Positions 23,976-38,200 of a DNA stretch of 64,000 nt are shown in pieces. The notes below the pieces were generated by a model. It was not told the origin of the DNA and searched no databases. It saw only the letters and a program-made list of their open reading frames with translations. The DNA is from Carcinoscorpius rotundicauda (taxonomy: Eukaryota > Arthropoda > Merostomata > Xiphosura > Limulidae). Position numbers and translations under genes: made by a program. Every line of letters starts with the position of its first letter. The first letter of the stretch is position 1. The stretch is taken from the NCBI GenBank assembly GCA_011833715.1, contig CM022398.1, forward strand, positions 10,185,445-10,249,444, in the 5' to 3' direction.

Positions 23976-25752
23976 TTATATTGTAATTTTTCAGTTTTTG
24001 GAGTACTTGCATGGAAAATGTCAGCTATTTAAATCAGATCTTAGTATTATTTACTTAGATAACCCTTACAAAGTTTACAAAGATGCAAGTAGAATATTTC
24101 TACAAATAGGTTGGAGCACCAGAATCATTCTAAAAAACCCTGCAGTAAATCATAACTCAGCCACTTTATTACATTGTACTCAACTGAATAGAACATTATT
24201 AGACTTGAAAAACATCTGTCAGACAATCTCTAGTTCAGATGTAGAAAAATACCCTGATTTTAATTCTTCCTAACAAAGAACAGATCTCAAAAATGCTTGT
24301 TTAAATGAATCGTGTTAAGGAAAACCAGTATATCATAAATGTCTTGAAAGAAAATGTGTACTCCAATAATTTTATTGAGCAAAATGATACAACAACAAAA
24401 ACCAAAGATCAGATTTTAAAATGTACACCTATAGCAAGTTCCTCCATGTGACAGCAGTAAGCTCATGGAGTTGCAATGCAAAGTTTCTCACGGTTGACAC
24501 AGCAGATAGTCCAATGTGACTTTGCTCCAAAACAACTAAACCTTATGTTAAGGGATTATCATAACAGATCAAAAGACAAATAAAATTAAGATTAAAGTTA
24601 TGCAAGATTAACAAGTTATGTTTTGGTCTGTCACTGACATTTTACCAACAAGAAAAAAAAACAAACCAATATGAACAGTGTCAGAAACGTGTTACGGTGA
24701 AACAGGGTGGACATAAGAATACGATAAAGTTTAATAGCTCATCCTATGCTAACATTGTAGCCAAAACCAATACTAAGTTTCAATACCACAGCATACCCGA
24801 AGAGATGACAATCAAATGAACCTACAAACCAGTTCAACTGGACGAACAGGATATCGTATGTTACTACCCATAACTGTATTTGATCGCAATGATCTATAAC
24901 ATACACAAAGCCACGCACGTGTATTGGAAATGTATGGCAAGTTTGTTTTTTTAAATCAGTCTTTGTACAACAATAAGTAGATTGCAGCAAACAAGTTTGA
25001 AAACACAGGAAGATCAAAACTTTATTTAAAAATATTGTTTTGACAAAATATAATAAATGTTTAAAAAAGTTGCAACAAAAAATATCTTTGGTATGATCAT
25101 TCAACTATTCTATTCATATAACAAGCAGACAAAAAGGAGTTACGTTTCACCCCATATAAAACGATCTCACACAAACTAATGCATGATTTACACTATAATA
25201 AAGAACACCTAAATGCTATAAAAATATATTTGGCACAGTTCACTTAGTTTAAAAATTGCACTCCCCTTAGTTGAAGCTGCCAAATCAAAAACGTAGTTTC
25301 AGGTTTGAAAGTAAAACCACAAATATAATACATAACTGGGAAATTTACCTATTTCAAAGAATGGGTATGTAAAGGAACATAGTGGATGTTGGTGAATGAA
25401 AATATAATTTATGTTTTATACCAATTCCTTGAAAAATAGCAATATATAAAAAGTAAATGCTATAAAATTGATACTTTTTGGTATTTAATATGGAGCAATT
25501 CAAGTTAAAATGTAACTTAAAAGGGGCACTTTTAAAGTTGATTATCTATTCACTTTAGTTTGTAAAATATCCTATACTTAATGAATAAAATCATTACATG
25601 TAAGGTCACTTCAGGTATAATTTTTTTTAACACTTTTTGCCAAATTAGTTATTCATAGCACTAAAGGAGACAAAAATTCAAAATGGTGGAATAGTAACCA
25701 AACATGTAATCAATATTTAGAAAGTTTACATTCCCTCCTTCTCAGCTTCGTT
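23976..25752. other. Downstream region of the polycystin gene
   Basis: Expected to contain the polycystin 3' UTR (minus sense). An AATAAA (plus TTTATT) lies near 25021-25026 and others near 24370, so the poly(A) site is undecided. A motif-free minus frame at 24739-25104 is probably UTR. One SINE-like copy lies at 24440-24535. Confidence 0.5.
24440..24535 (+). mobile_element. Short tRNA-like SINE (family 2), decayed
   Basis: Shares CAGCAGTAAG, a B-box-like block and GATAGTCCAATGTGACTTTGC, then A-rich tail, with the pair at 12163-12379. More diverged than those. Confidence 0.65.
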
Positions 25753-26212
25753 TCAACTAAAATTTTCCAAGAAATTTGAGTCCAGAATAAAATCTTTGTT
25801 CTTTCCTTTTCCACGAGACTTTGTTTTACGAACCATGAAACCCTCTTTGTTTGATGTCTGCTGAAGGGAGTTAGATTCTAGAGAAGAAGTGGAACCTTGA
25901 AACTGAAATGTCTTTGTTTTTCGAACCCGTGACTGGTTACTTGTAAAAGACATTTTGGACCCTTGATGAGAAAGAATTGATTTGTTTTTTGTTTCTACAG
26001 CTAACTGGTTTAACCTCTTTTCTGCCTTGGTAACTGCTGGATACACTTTAATTTGAGGTTTTCCAAGGTTAGCTGGAGGAAAGTGGTGGTGGACAGTGAC
26101 TACCTGGGAGCCTGTACTACCAGAAGAGCTCATAGGTTCATAAGATGAAACACTATCTTCATCAGCCCACTTTTTCTGCTGTCCTTGTGCTAAGTTGAAA
26201 TGCTTAGGCTCA
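25753..26212 (-). CDS. PKD1-like: Polycystin last exon: basic C-terminal tail
   Basis: Encodes about 150 residues: KHFNLAQGQQKKWADED, a Ser/Thr-rich centre, then Arg/Lys clusters such as RVRKTKTFQF and VRKTKSRGKGKNKD, ending NFLENFS and stop at 25753-25755. The repeated VRKTK motif (two copies about 40 residues apart) is distinctive. No known domain. Confidence 0.88.
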
Positions 26213-29200
26213 CTGAAAAGAATTTACATTACATGTTTAGATGTTTTATATATAGTTTAGACAGCAAAAATAAAATATTTTCTGCAGTAAAACCAACTCC
26301 TTGAAGAGTATTTTAAATTTATTGGTACTGTCTTTTCATTTAATAACATTACATAGATTGACCAATGTATCACACAAGTGTGATATAAAGTGAGACACCA
26401 GGAAAACCATTTGGGGGCAGTTGAGATTTAGATTTAGTCTACCTATTGTGATGTACCACAACTGGAGTATATTAAAAACATTAAAAGTTGTAACATTAGT
26501 GTAATTTATACAGTTTTAAACTTTTCATACCTTTCATAAATGACAGTGAATGAATAACATTTTAATATTGAAAGCCACATATAAAAATCTATATCTTTAT
26601 CATTACACTTTGTGAGAAAAATTAAAGAATAGGTTATTTAAGAAATGCATTAACGTCCATTCGTATGTGATCAGTCAGATCACCAGAATTTCTTTATGTT
26701 AGAGAGCATTATGATGATTAAAAGTTAACTTTTTTTTCATTATACAAACCTGAAATTCATTTGTTTAAATAAAATACATTCAAAGAACATGATGCTCACC
26801 TGCAATCAATATTACTTTGTGTTAACCTTTCCATCTCATCACTGGTATCATTTTTTGGTTCCTGGATAAAAATATTTTATAATTAATACTGCCATTTTGC
26901 CTTTATAATTTTCTTCTATGTTATTATTACACTAGGTAATAAAATTTTTAATGTTTCTTGCTCCTGGGCAGAAAGTGTTATTTCCTAATTACTTATGCCT
27001 AAAGTAAATGGAAAAGACATATTTTTTCTCTTCAAACTTTGCTTTTGTGACCAGGGAGCGTATAATGAAATCATAATGGGAGACTACATTTGGGGGCTGA
27101 TACGTGAAAGTGATTTACATTGCAGTCGCAAATCTTGAAAAACTTCTCACTTCTAAATATTTTTGTATGACTTTAGTATAAATACATGTAAATATTGATT
27201 CATATGTTGTTTTATTCAGACCTTATTGTAAATGAAAATATGCAAATTTGCCCATTTTTGCATAGAAAACAATTTCTAAATTTCAATTATCCAGGTCACA
27301 AAAGCGAAGTTTGAACGAAATAATGGCCATTTTATGTGCTTTTACAACATAAGCAATTAAGAAGCAACACATACTATCCTGGAACAAAATTTGTGTTGCA
27401 TAGTGTAATGTAAAAATTAGGTTTAGGTGCTTATTGAGTTCACAATTTACGTTAAAGTCATCACAAAATTTGTGTTACATAGTGTAAAAGATAGTTTTAA
27501 TTATTCTATAGCTTTAGAAATATTACATTGAAGCTCAGATTTGGATGAAATTATAAAAATAATTTAAGTACCTATTAGAATAATTAGAAAATAAAAGAAG
27601 TACAGAATAGTATTTTTCTTTTAAATTTTGATTAAAGGAGATTATTTTAAATAAATACGATATTTTATATTATGAAAAGCACAACTATGGTACTGAAAAT
27701 ACTTTGTACCATTATTTCTAAAAATATATAATCTATATTAATAGCACGTCTTGAAAATACAACATTAACTAACACTTTTTTAAATAAATCTAAATCTACT
27801 GAAGCAAACCTTTCATAAAGAAAATTACTTTAATTCTAATAATGTAGACCTAATTTTCATGCATCTTCTATAAAAACAATGAAACTTATAAATTAATTTT
27901 CACTGACTTTTTGTAGATATTCTAAAGCTGTGCAATAAAGAAAACTTAGTTGTGTAATTTTGATTTGAAACTAAAATGATAATATCTATAATTTAATTTT
28001 TGATTTTAATAGGTACTTGAAACAATTCAGTTCACAAATTAGTTCCAGCAAACTTATTAAATTTACATATCAAATCTGCAATATCACTTTTAACGCTGAT
28101 TGTAGTCACAGAGGTGTATTAAAGAAATAAAAACAATGTTTAATAATATACTCTAAATACTTAAGACTGACCCAGTCGAAAAATAAAATAAAATATTATT
28201 TTACTTAAGTTTTGGTATGAAGATAAAATGATATGAAACTGGCAACAGCCTCATACACTTTGTGTGTTTTGATGTGTCGTCATCAGGAGTGCAATATTTT
28301 GCACAAGCTATAAACAATTTCAAAATGTGCACAGCCAAATTTACATGCAAGTTAATTATAAACAACATTTCTTCCACGTTTTCATCCTTAATGAATACTT
28401 TAAAATTATCTTTATTAACATTTGATGATTTCAATAAATACACAGATATTATTACTACTGATGTTTGCAGGCTGCACTAAAATAACAGTATTTCCCATTG
28501 AATCAAATGATTAAGATTCATTAGTACACACAGCTAAAGGTTAGATCAATGGTATTTTAACATTGATCTCATATATGTTTATTTTTCCCATTTTAAATTT
28601 CTCATAGTTTGTCTTTTGTAAAGAAAGTTTAAAATACAGAATAAATTTTAGATCTTGCTTTTATCTGATCATAGTTATGAAACTTAACACTTGATTCAAT
28701 GCTGAAAAAAGTTATTTTAGCACAACTTGCAGATAATCAATGGTTAATAATAATAATATCTGTGTATTTACCAAGATTATTAAGTGCAATAAAGATAATC
28801 TTAAAGTATTGGAAAAGGATGAATAACGAGGGGAAAATGTTAACAGATGGCATGAAATTCTGTACATACACATTAACTCGTGCAAAATATTGTACTTGTG
28901 ATGACGATGCACTTAGACATTGAAACATGTGGAGTGGATGTTCCAAATCTAACAGTGTTTTATTCTTTCACAGTAAACATTACAAAGTAAAACAATTTTT
29001 TTACTGTATTTTGAGACTGAGGACAGTCATAGTTTAATAAATTTATTGTGTATCATTAAATATTAGTTTCTACATCTTTAAGGCATCTGCATAACAAACT
29101 TACACAAGTGTTGTCTTAACGTTAACTAATTATAAAGGCCATGTTAACCTTCAGTAAAAGTAAAATAAAAAAGCCAGCATGAGAGAGTGATACTTGTTAT

Positions 29201-32200
29201 TAAGCAATAAATAACAATATGTTCTTAAACTTTGGTAAATAACTTATTAGGCTTAGTGTTGTCATGTGTATCATTAACCTACCAAGTACAACTGTTTCAC
29301 ATAAGAGAAAAAACAAACAAAACTACCGCAAGTTGATCGTCATCCACAGCAAAGTCCAGAAAATCTTCATGATCATAATATAGTTTATTTGCTCTTTCTA
29401 AAAGGTTATCAACGAGTCCCTCCAATTCAAAAAGAAGAAATTCCTAAAAAAACACATTTATAAATTAGCTTGAAGGTTATTAACTTCACCTTTAAATTGG
29501 TAATGGGAAGAAAGATCCTAACAGAAAATAACAAATGTTTTGATCTAGTGAACCTATTCCGTTTCCATCTTCACTGCATGCAAATCTTAAGTTACACAAG
29601 CAATAATCAGGTCAAAACATTGTTCCTAAATAGATGAACTGTACTGCATACTCTCAACCATCACACTTGAAGCTTACTCACCATGATAATAGCTGTTTTG
29701 TTCTTATTAAATGTGTTTGAAATATTGACATAATTTTGTAGTACTTTTACAGTTTCTGGATGTATGCTTATTACTCATAAAAAAAATAAAGGCCTTATAA
29801 CTTTATGTATCGGGAAGAAAATTATCAGTGTCCAATACAGTGACCACTAAATATTAATATTGAATTGTTGTATGAAGCTTTTGAATTAGTTACAAGCAAA
29901 CCAAAAAATATAAGAAATATAAAATCCATGATAATGATAGTGATTAAATATGTTTTCTATATCCTGCAGAACTTACAACCAGATGCATGTATTGAAAATA
30001 AACATATCAGTGTGGAGAAAAATTTTGAAACCCTTATAATCAAAAACACTTACTCAACCATAAAAAAATTTACATTTAAAATTAGTTTTGCAATATTAAT
30101 TATACATTTGGTGACATAGCTCAGTTTTGTTAATCATAATTCAACAGTGACTGATCTATTAAACAATTTTTACATACATATATCCATCTGAAATTACACT
30201 ATTACACAGCAAAAACAAACCTGTTTTAATTCTTAAAAAAACTTTGTATGATTTTATATACAAAAAAGGGTAAGCTTATAAGATAGATGGATACAGAAAA
30301 ACTAAAGTGTTATAATTCAATCTGCTCTATAATTATTCATGCTTGTAAAAAGGCTTAAGTGACACCTGCTCTAAACAAGTTTATAGTAACATTTAAAATA
30401 AGCAATAAACTGCTGAAACAGTTTCACAGTACAAGTTTAGATAGACAGAACATTGTACAATATAGCAATAGTAAACAAATCTTCGGTATCTGACACTAAT
30501 AATGTTAAAATAATAAACTGACATTGTGACTTATGAAAGGTGATGGATTATCTTGTTACTTGTTCAGTTAAAAGATCCACATCTTTATTATTCTGATTTT
30601 TCTGTTTGTTAATTATAATGTTTTTTTTAATATTTATTTGGAAAATTGTTCCAAAATATGAAAATAACACACTTGTACAACAAGTAATGGAATAAGGATG
30701 TATGTGCTATTGATGCATTTTAACTGTACTGTTTGTGCACGAGTAAATATACTAACTCAGTCTAAAAAGATCTTACATCTGACAACAACAAATTCAATCA
30801 TACAATGTTTCTGATATTAATGATAAAGCTACTTAAATAAAACAAACAGTTGATACACTAACTAGTATTCTTAAAATACAATAATTTGTTAATATAAGAA
30901 TGAAGAGAGCCACTAAGTTTCAGATAATCGTATCAAACAGAAACTACTCACCGTTGGAACAGATGGTTGTTCAATTTTCTTCTGAACTTCAGTTTCTGAT
31001 TTTGAGAAGCCAAGTGAAGACCACATTAAGTTTTTGAAGAGCTGAGGTACTTCCGACACAGTCAGCTGTACTCCTTCGCATGTTTTTGTAGTTCTTTTAG
31101 CAGCAATTAGAATTACTCTTATCTAAATAAAAAACAGTAGTAACTAACATATTATTAATGTTAACATATGTTCGTATAAACTACAAACTCATTTTGATTA
31201 CTGCACTTCTAACTCCTGCAAACAAAGTTAATTCAAGCGCTTAATGTAAGTATGTTTGTTTACTACTGGTGTAAACATGTTTTTCCTCATAACAAGAAAA
31301 ATATGAAACCTAGTTCTGAAGAAAATAATTGAATTGAGTAAATGACTTTTAAAATTAATTTAATAAAAAAAAGGCTTTTCATAAAAACAGCTATTAAGAA
31401 AAATTATATTTTTCCAGTGACCTGAAAAGTTGGATTTTTAATACACAAAACACACGTTAAACGTTATTTCAAGATACCCTGAATAAAATTTGTATCACAT
31501 AAGTTTAAAGGCGATAGTCACCAGGCTAGTACAAGGTGTAGCACTGAACTTCTCTCTGATGCTTAGTAACATCTGATACAGACTGTGTGATATACTACAT
31601 AAAGAAATACAGGACAATATTTCACACATCCGGTGATGAACAAGGAGTGAAAAGCAACCAATGTGGGGGAAAGATGATTTTAAACAAATTAACAGAATAA
31701 TCTGTTGAAACTTTTTAAAGTAATAAAAAAAATGAATATTTCTAGATTTATCATATGTGAAAAAAAAAAACGAGTTCTGGAATACAATTTTAAAAGAGTA
31801 CTTCCAAGTTTTCTGCATGTTAAATAGATACAGACTCAGTCTGGGTTAAGATCATATTGTGTAAGGTACTTACCAAGGAAAAGGTGAAAAAGAAGATGAA
31901 AAACACACCACAGACAAGAAGTAGTGTGATGACCTGACCCCAAGGTGTCTGGGTGTCAAAGGTTACTTCACTTTTGTTTCTGTTCAAAAGAGCTTCCATC
32001 AAAGTTAGTGACACTAGCAATGGGTGATATCTAATAGTTTCGCCAGAACCTGATACCAGAGGGCTGAGAAAGCTGTAACCAATTACCAGAAAAAAATACA
32101 GACCCTGAAAAAAATAAATACAAAATATATTTTTATGTAACTGAGAAACTCCATACACTAATCATTTTTGTTTGTTTGTTTTGGAAATTCGCACAAAGGT

Positions 32201-35200
32201 ACTCGAGGGCTATCTGTGCTAGCCGTCCCTAATTTAGCAGTGTAAGACTAGAGGGAAGGCAGCTAGTCATCACCACCCACCGCCAACTCTTGGGCTACTC
32301 TTTTACCAATGAATAGTGGGATTGACCGTCACATTATACATCCCCATGGCTGGGAGGGCGAGCATGTTTAGCTCGACGGGGGCGCGAACCCGCGACCCTC
32401 GGATTACGAGTGCACGCCTTAACGCACTCAGCCATGCCAGGCCACACACTATTCATTAAATTCCAAGAACGGGGTTAAAATTAGTCATTGAACTTTTACA
32501 TAAATACTTATTATTCAGCAAGTACAAGATATAATCTTGTTTCTAAACATCTTAAATGCGAGTACATGATAAAAATTATTAACTAAGCTTGCAGAGAAAG
32601 GGTTAGAAATAAAAATAAATAAAGAAGCTTCACCATAATCATATTTAACATTTTGCATATTTAAACACACAAGACAATTTAGCAAATCAGCCTTCTGAAG
32701 TGTTGTTATAACAAAACATCACAAAATATCATATCTCACAGTTATGTTTTAACTTCTTTTGAAGTTATGGGTTTTTACCCATATGAATGAAAAACAACTG
32801 TTTAAAAATTTTAGATTATTATCACAATTAGATCACAACAACTCTTTAAACTCCAAGCAGGAAAGTAGAAAACCAGATCGATGGTAATATTCTTTATGTT
32901 TTAGATATGTGAATTATTTGAATTATATAACATTCCATCTTTGTTACACTGAATTAACTACATGGATGTATACCACAGTATTATGGAACAAAACACAAAT
33001 ACACAGGAAAATAAGATAAAAATGAAGTACTAGAACATAATTCTTTCCAGTCAAAGTAATCAGATCATTGTACAATATAAACAAAGTATGCATTTCTACT
33101 TTCTTATTTTAATGTAGTATTTATCAGAAATTTTCCAGATATTCTAATACATGTGGTCAAGAAAGTCAGTAAGTTGAATTTCCCTAGTTGCCTTTGTTCC
33201 TTTTGTTATTCTCTTTATATATCACCAGTTTCCCCTATGAAATACATGGATGAAATACTTTACTTTGAGCAAAAATGTAGTCAGGTGTGTCCTTTAATGG
33301 TAGGTCGGGTTACAAGCTCTCTCATGTTTAAATAAAAAAATGACCCGTTGCTAGCAGATATCCTGGAATATACAACATCACCTGTGAAGTAATGAATGTT
33401 AGATTTAAAATGCATGGTATATACTTTCAAAAGTGAGAGGCTGGTTACATATTTTCAACTGATTCAGTTGATGGAGGAAACATCTAATGGTACAGAAGAG
33501 GTGATGTTCAGTGTCTAAGCTAACAGAAACATGCTGTTTGTGTGTTTTTCACACTGTGTGCAACCTCTATATTTTTTACAAACTTTGTTGGTTTCAAACT
33601 GTTATTCAGTGGACATACTTCATCGCTTTATGGAAAATCACTTTTACCCGACTACACCATGTCATAGACATGTACCCTTTAAAAATATTTTATTTTTCCC
33701 TTTTTTTAGAAATTTAAACAGAACAATTTAACTAAATTCATACAGTATTAAACATTGAAAAAATAACTTTCTAGTCATTAATATTTTTTATAGAACAATT
33801 ATGTGAGAATTCACACATTGGACTTTATCTCGTGCAATTAATTCTTAAGTTATAATTTTAACATTTTTGTACATTACTGTTATTCTAAGTGAAAGCTACA
33901 TTAATTTAAAATTATCGAAACAATCAAATGCAGTTTAATAAATTTCACATTTATTCTTAGTGTCTGATCCAAAGTTACTTACTCCCAGCAAAAACACTTG
34001 TTTTGAAACAGTTCGCAGAGCATAGAGGGACTTTTTGAACGTGGTATTAAGTTCGAGCAGAGAAATACTTGAAATAAGGTGAATAAAAATTAAAAATCCT
34101 GTTAGTCCTTGTATTATCTGTGGAAAGAGAGGTGTATTAGACTGATATTTATGCATATTACCATCGTTGAAACAAACTGAAATTTGTCTATATTCACAAT
34201 ACACGTCAAGTTGCACTTTATCCTTGTTTTTCATTTTACAAAATATATTTTACAAGAAGATAGCATAGTGCAAAAGAAAATAAACATAAAAACTCATTTG
34301 ATAACTTCAAAGCAAACATGCAAATTAAAACTGATTCTGCTTAATGCCCGGAAGTGTAAAAACTGTTTAACCATTTCTTTCCAGATGTTTTCAAAGAAAA
34401 TAAACAGATTAAAAATTCAAATTTAAAATTTGACATTGCTTGTAAATTATTCTTTCCTTTTAAGACAATAAAATGTTTTTATGAGAAACTTTACATAATG
34501 GGTCATAATTATTTATCAAACCAGTTTAATCTCAAAGTTTAAACCTACTTACTGAATGATTTTTACGAAGTTAGTGATAAATGATATATAACATTGACAG
34601 ATGATAATCGGTCTGCAATTTTATTGAACAAAGCATACCTGATTCCACTCTGCTAGACGAATAAAGGTAGGCAAAGAATAGCCAGAGCCTTTTTTCAAAG
34701 CATACATGGTCTCCTTGACCAGCACGTATCGGTAGACATAACATACAATGTAGACAATACCAACCATCAAAAACACAACCTATGAAAAACAATAAATAAT
34801 ATTTATTAGACAGAAATGTTCACCTGAGGTATTATGGAAAATATCTAAATTTCAATAATCTTTCCTGAAAATACAGATAGGTAAGTGTGAGATAAGAACT
34901 GAAATGAGTATCCTGAAAGATTCCTGCTAAATTTACCTGACATGTTGAATAACTCATAAAACATTGGCTTTTACTGTTAAAATTTTTCAGTGCAGTGAGT
35001 ACAACAGGATGTCATGTGAGCAAAGAATGGACAGAAATAAAACATAAATGACAACTTTTGTTCTTCACGATTTCCAGCTGTCAAGTGAATAGTTTTTAAT
35101 ACTCGTTAACTTAATGTAACAATTAATTTTAGTAAAACAGTTTTCTAAGAAATCATTAGCCTTTTTTTTTAACAATATCTTTTATTTATGATTCTTAAAA

Positions 35201-38200
35201 TTATTTTATGTTGAATTTTCTTCTGTTTTTAAGAACTGGTCATCTTAGTTTGTACTCTTTACAAGTTTTCTTTTTGAGTCTGGTCATTTGGCAAACTTTC
35301 TTTGGCAAAATCATCTTCAAATGCTATGTTGAATTAAAACTGGTAGAACCAGACCAAAAGCATTTAATGTCATATTTAAACAGGCAGTACTGAGGTTCTG
35401 TGGACATCTAGTTGGAATACGCCATGTGCTAAACAAAACAAAACTTTGCATGTGCTTTACAATGGAAAATTTAAATACTCCAATATGCATTTTAGGCATA
35501 ATTTCTTTTCAGGCACAACGTGTCTACATTAAGAATAAAAAATTACCGTTTTTTGGCACAATCAAAAGGTAAAGTCTTCCTTGCTGGTTACAAAAACTAG
35601 GTGGCTGTAACTATTAATATATATTTTACCTTTTCCTGTGACGTAATATTTCTGTTTTGTTTGTTTTTACTCTTAATAAATTTTAGTTCTTTATTATACC
35701 AGCAAGATGTAATAAATAACTTCCTTATACAATGACTAAATGTGACAAGCATGATACATAAAACTTTATATAATGTGCATAACTATAAGTTTATGAAGGT
35801 TTAATTCAAAGAACAAGTTAGTAGATGAAAAACAAGTTTAACAGCAGGCTATCCACACCTTCAAAACTTAAGTTTTCTTACCTAATAAATAGTTAGTAGA
35901 TCTGGGTAAGTCAATGAATAGAAAATCTGACAGGTGTGTGTGTAAGTATATACATGCATTATAAAACATCACTGAATTCATGTACACTATTCAACTCACA
36001 TACACTACTAAGGTGTTTTCGTACTGCTGAATTAATATATATTTTGTGTATTTTACTCTTACATACATATCTGTTACATCTTTCTTTACTGGCTCGAATG
36101 ATAATTCTTCATTTATTCGAAATGGACTGAGCAACATATTTTCACCTGAATGACATATTTATTGTGGTAAAAATTATAATTTTAAAATTGAATGTTAGAT
36201 CAGGAAAGTGTGATGTAAAAACTAATTTTTAATTTTAGCATTGTGTACCATCATAACAGTAACCTGTAACACTAATAGATATCTGATTCTTTAATATTTC
36301 AGTAACAATCTCTGTTTGTTTGATGTAAATGTAGTAACATATTGTATGCCGTTTATGCCTTGTAGGATACACTTCTTTAAAAATACCTTGAAAAATCCCC
36401 ATGTATCTTCCAAGACAAAAGAAATGGGTTAAGGCAAGAGGTTAGCTTAGGATCTACTCAAAATGGCCTCTCACAGAGATTGTAATCTCATTACTTACCA
36501 ACTAATTACAAGCATTTTCAAAGCATAAAACATTCAATTTGACTAATATTGTCTATATACCATGAAGAATACGATGTATTTGACTGCATTTACACAGTAG
36601 GTTGAAAAAAAAAAAGTCAAGGCTGCATCGAGGTGATTGTTGCCGAGTAAAAATATTTTTTTTTCTTTCTAAAATTAGGATATGTCTTCCATGATGCAGT
36701 GTCTTATAAGGCATAAAATACAGTATACACTTAAATTTGTTGTCACAATAAAATAAGGAAGATGACTTTTGTAACAATCCACTAGAATTCTGAAATACTG
36801 GAGATCAGAAGAGCATCCTTACCTTTATAACATTCCAAGGATCTGACCAGTACTGTTTTCTTTGCTTTAACATGTGCCAAACTTCCTGCTTCATGGTCCA
36901 TCCAATTATTAAGAACAGCAAAAACTGGATCAACCAGAAAAATATTAATAAACATGTTTTTTTCTCATGAAACAACTAAAATATAAAAGAATATTTACCC
37001 TAATCACATTATAGTTCAAAATTACTTATTATAATGTTAACACAGGTGGTCAATAGTCTTCAAATCAGTAAACCTCACCTTAGTGTGTTACTGAGAAGAA
37101 CATCTTATTAATAAAAATGGGAATATATTTTCATATCTATTTAACATGATGCTATGAATATTTTAAAACCTTAGTTACCTGTATATCATCTAACCCAATC
37201 TAGAAAATCCACCAAAAGGTATGACTCATGTACATCTTTTAATACAGTAAAATAACTTCAATATATTGTTGCATAGAAGGAACAGGTTGAAAGAATTTAA
37301 CAAATGCTTCATTTAAAATAGAAAAATAAAATTAGCATGACTTGACCCATGATTTTGATATATACTCAATCAGAAACAGTTGATACTGTGTAAATTAGGT
37401 ATATATAATAAACCATTTGAGAAGTTTTAAAATGCTGTTTCAGCATAAATATCATACCTCACAGGCTAAGATACAGTGGTCCCATGGGGTCACATAATTA
37501 TGCAGTCGAGTAGAAGAGATAAAAGGAACAATTGTGACACCACCACTGGGTGGAAATTCTGTTAACAACACAACAGATCTGTAAAAATGTTAAAATAAAA
37601 CATTAATTTTTTTATGGTTATAACAGTGACATCTTAAATCTCCATAAAACATGTATTTCACTCAATTGTTTTTTTTGTACACTTACACTACAAAATTCCA
37701 TTTTCATAATTTCTTAAAAATTGTTACATAAACACACCAGTACATAAAGTGGTACAGCTCACCAGAATTTATGACAAATTACGACAAATTTGTTGCACTC
37801 ACCAAGTTATATCTATATTACACAATTCAAAATTGCTGTAAGAAGTAAAAAAATTTACAATTTTAACAGCAACAAACTTACGTGAAAAGGGAAAACATAG
37901 GATTATACAAAAGAAACTCTACAGATACTGCACGAGTGTTTCTATTCAACCATGAAGAATTTCTCAGTTGCTGAAGTTGGATGTCAGCTTGGTTCCTACA
38001 TATAATAAAATCCATTAATTATTCTAATTATTTATTACTTTATTTATGATTGTCCCCGAAAGAAGAGCTAATTGCAGTTTATGTTACATACTAAACACCT
38101 GAAACAATAAAAACCTTGAGGCATAACATTCAGTGAAGTAAAGTAATAATAAATTCAAGAATTAGGCATGAGGTAACTAAAGAAAACAGTTGTATGATGT

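Noticed and set aside
23728..24273. A 181-codon plus ORF
   Set aside because: It covers the right terminal repeat of the TIR element and unrelated flank on the strand opposite to the element's coding sense, without motifs.
24739..25104. 121-codon minus ORF downstream of the polycystin stop
   Set aside because: No motif, no splice context, and in the expected 3' UTR; most likely chance.
31495..31818. 107-codon minus ORF beside the TM11 exon
   Set aside because: Lies in the intron beyond a clean GTAAGT donor at 31873; Phe/Ser-rich text without conservation signals.
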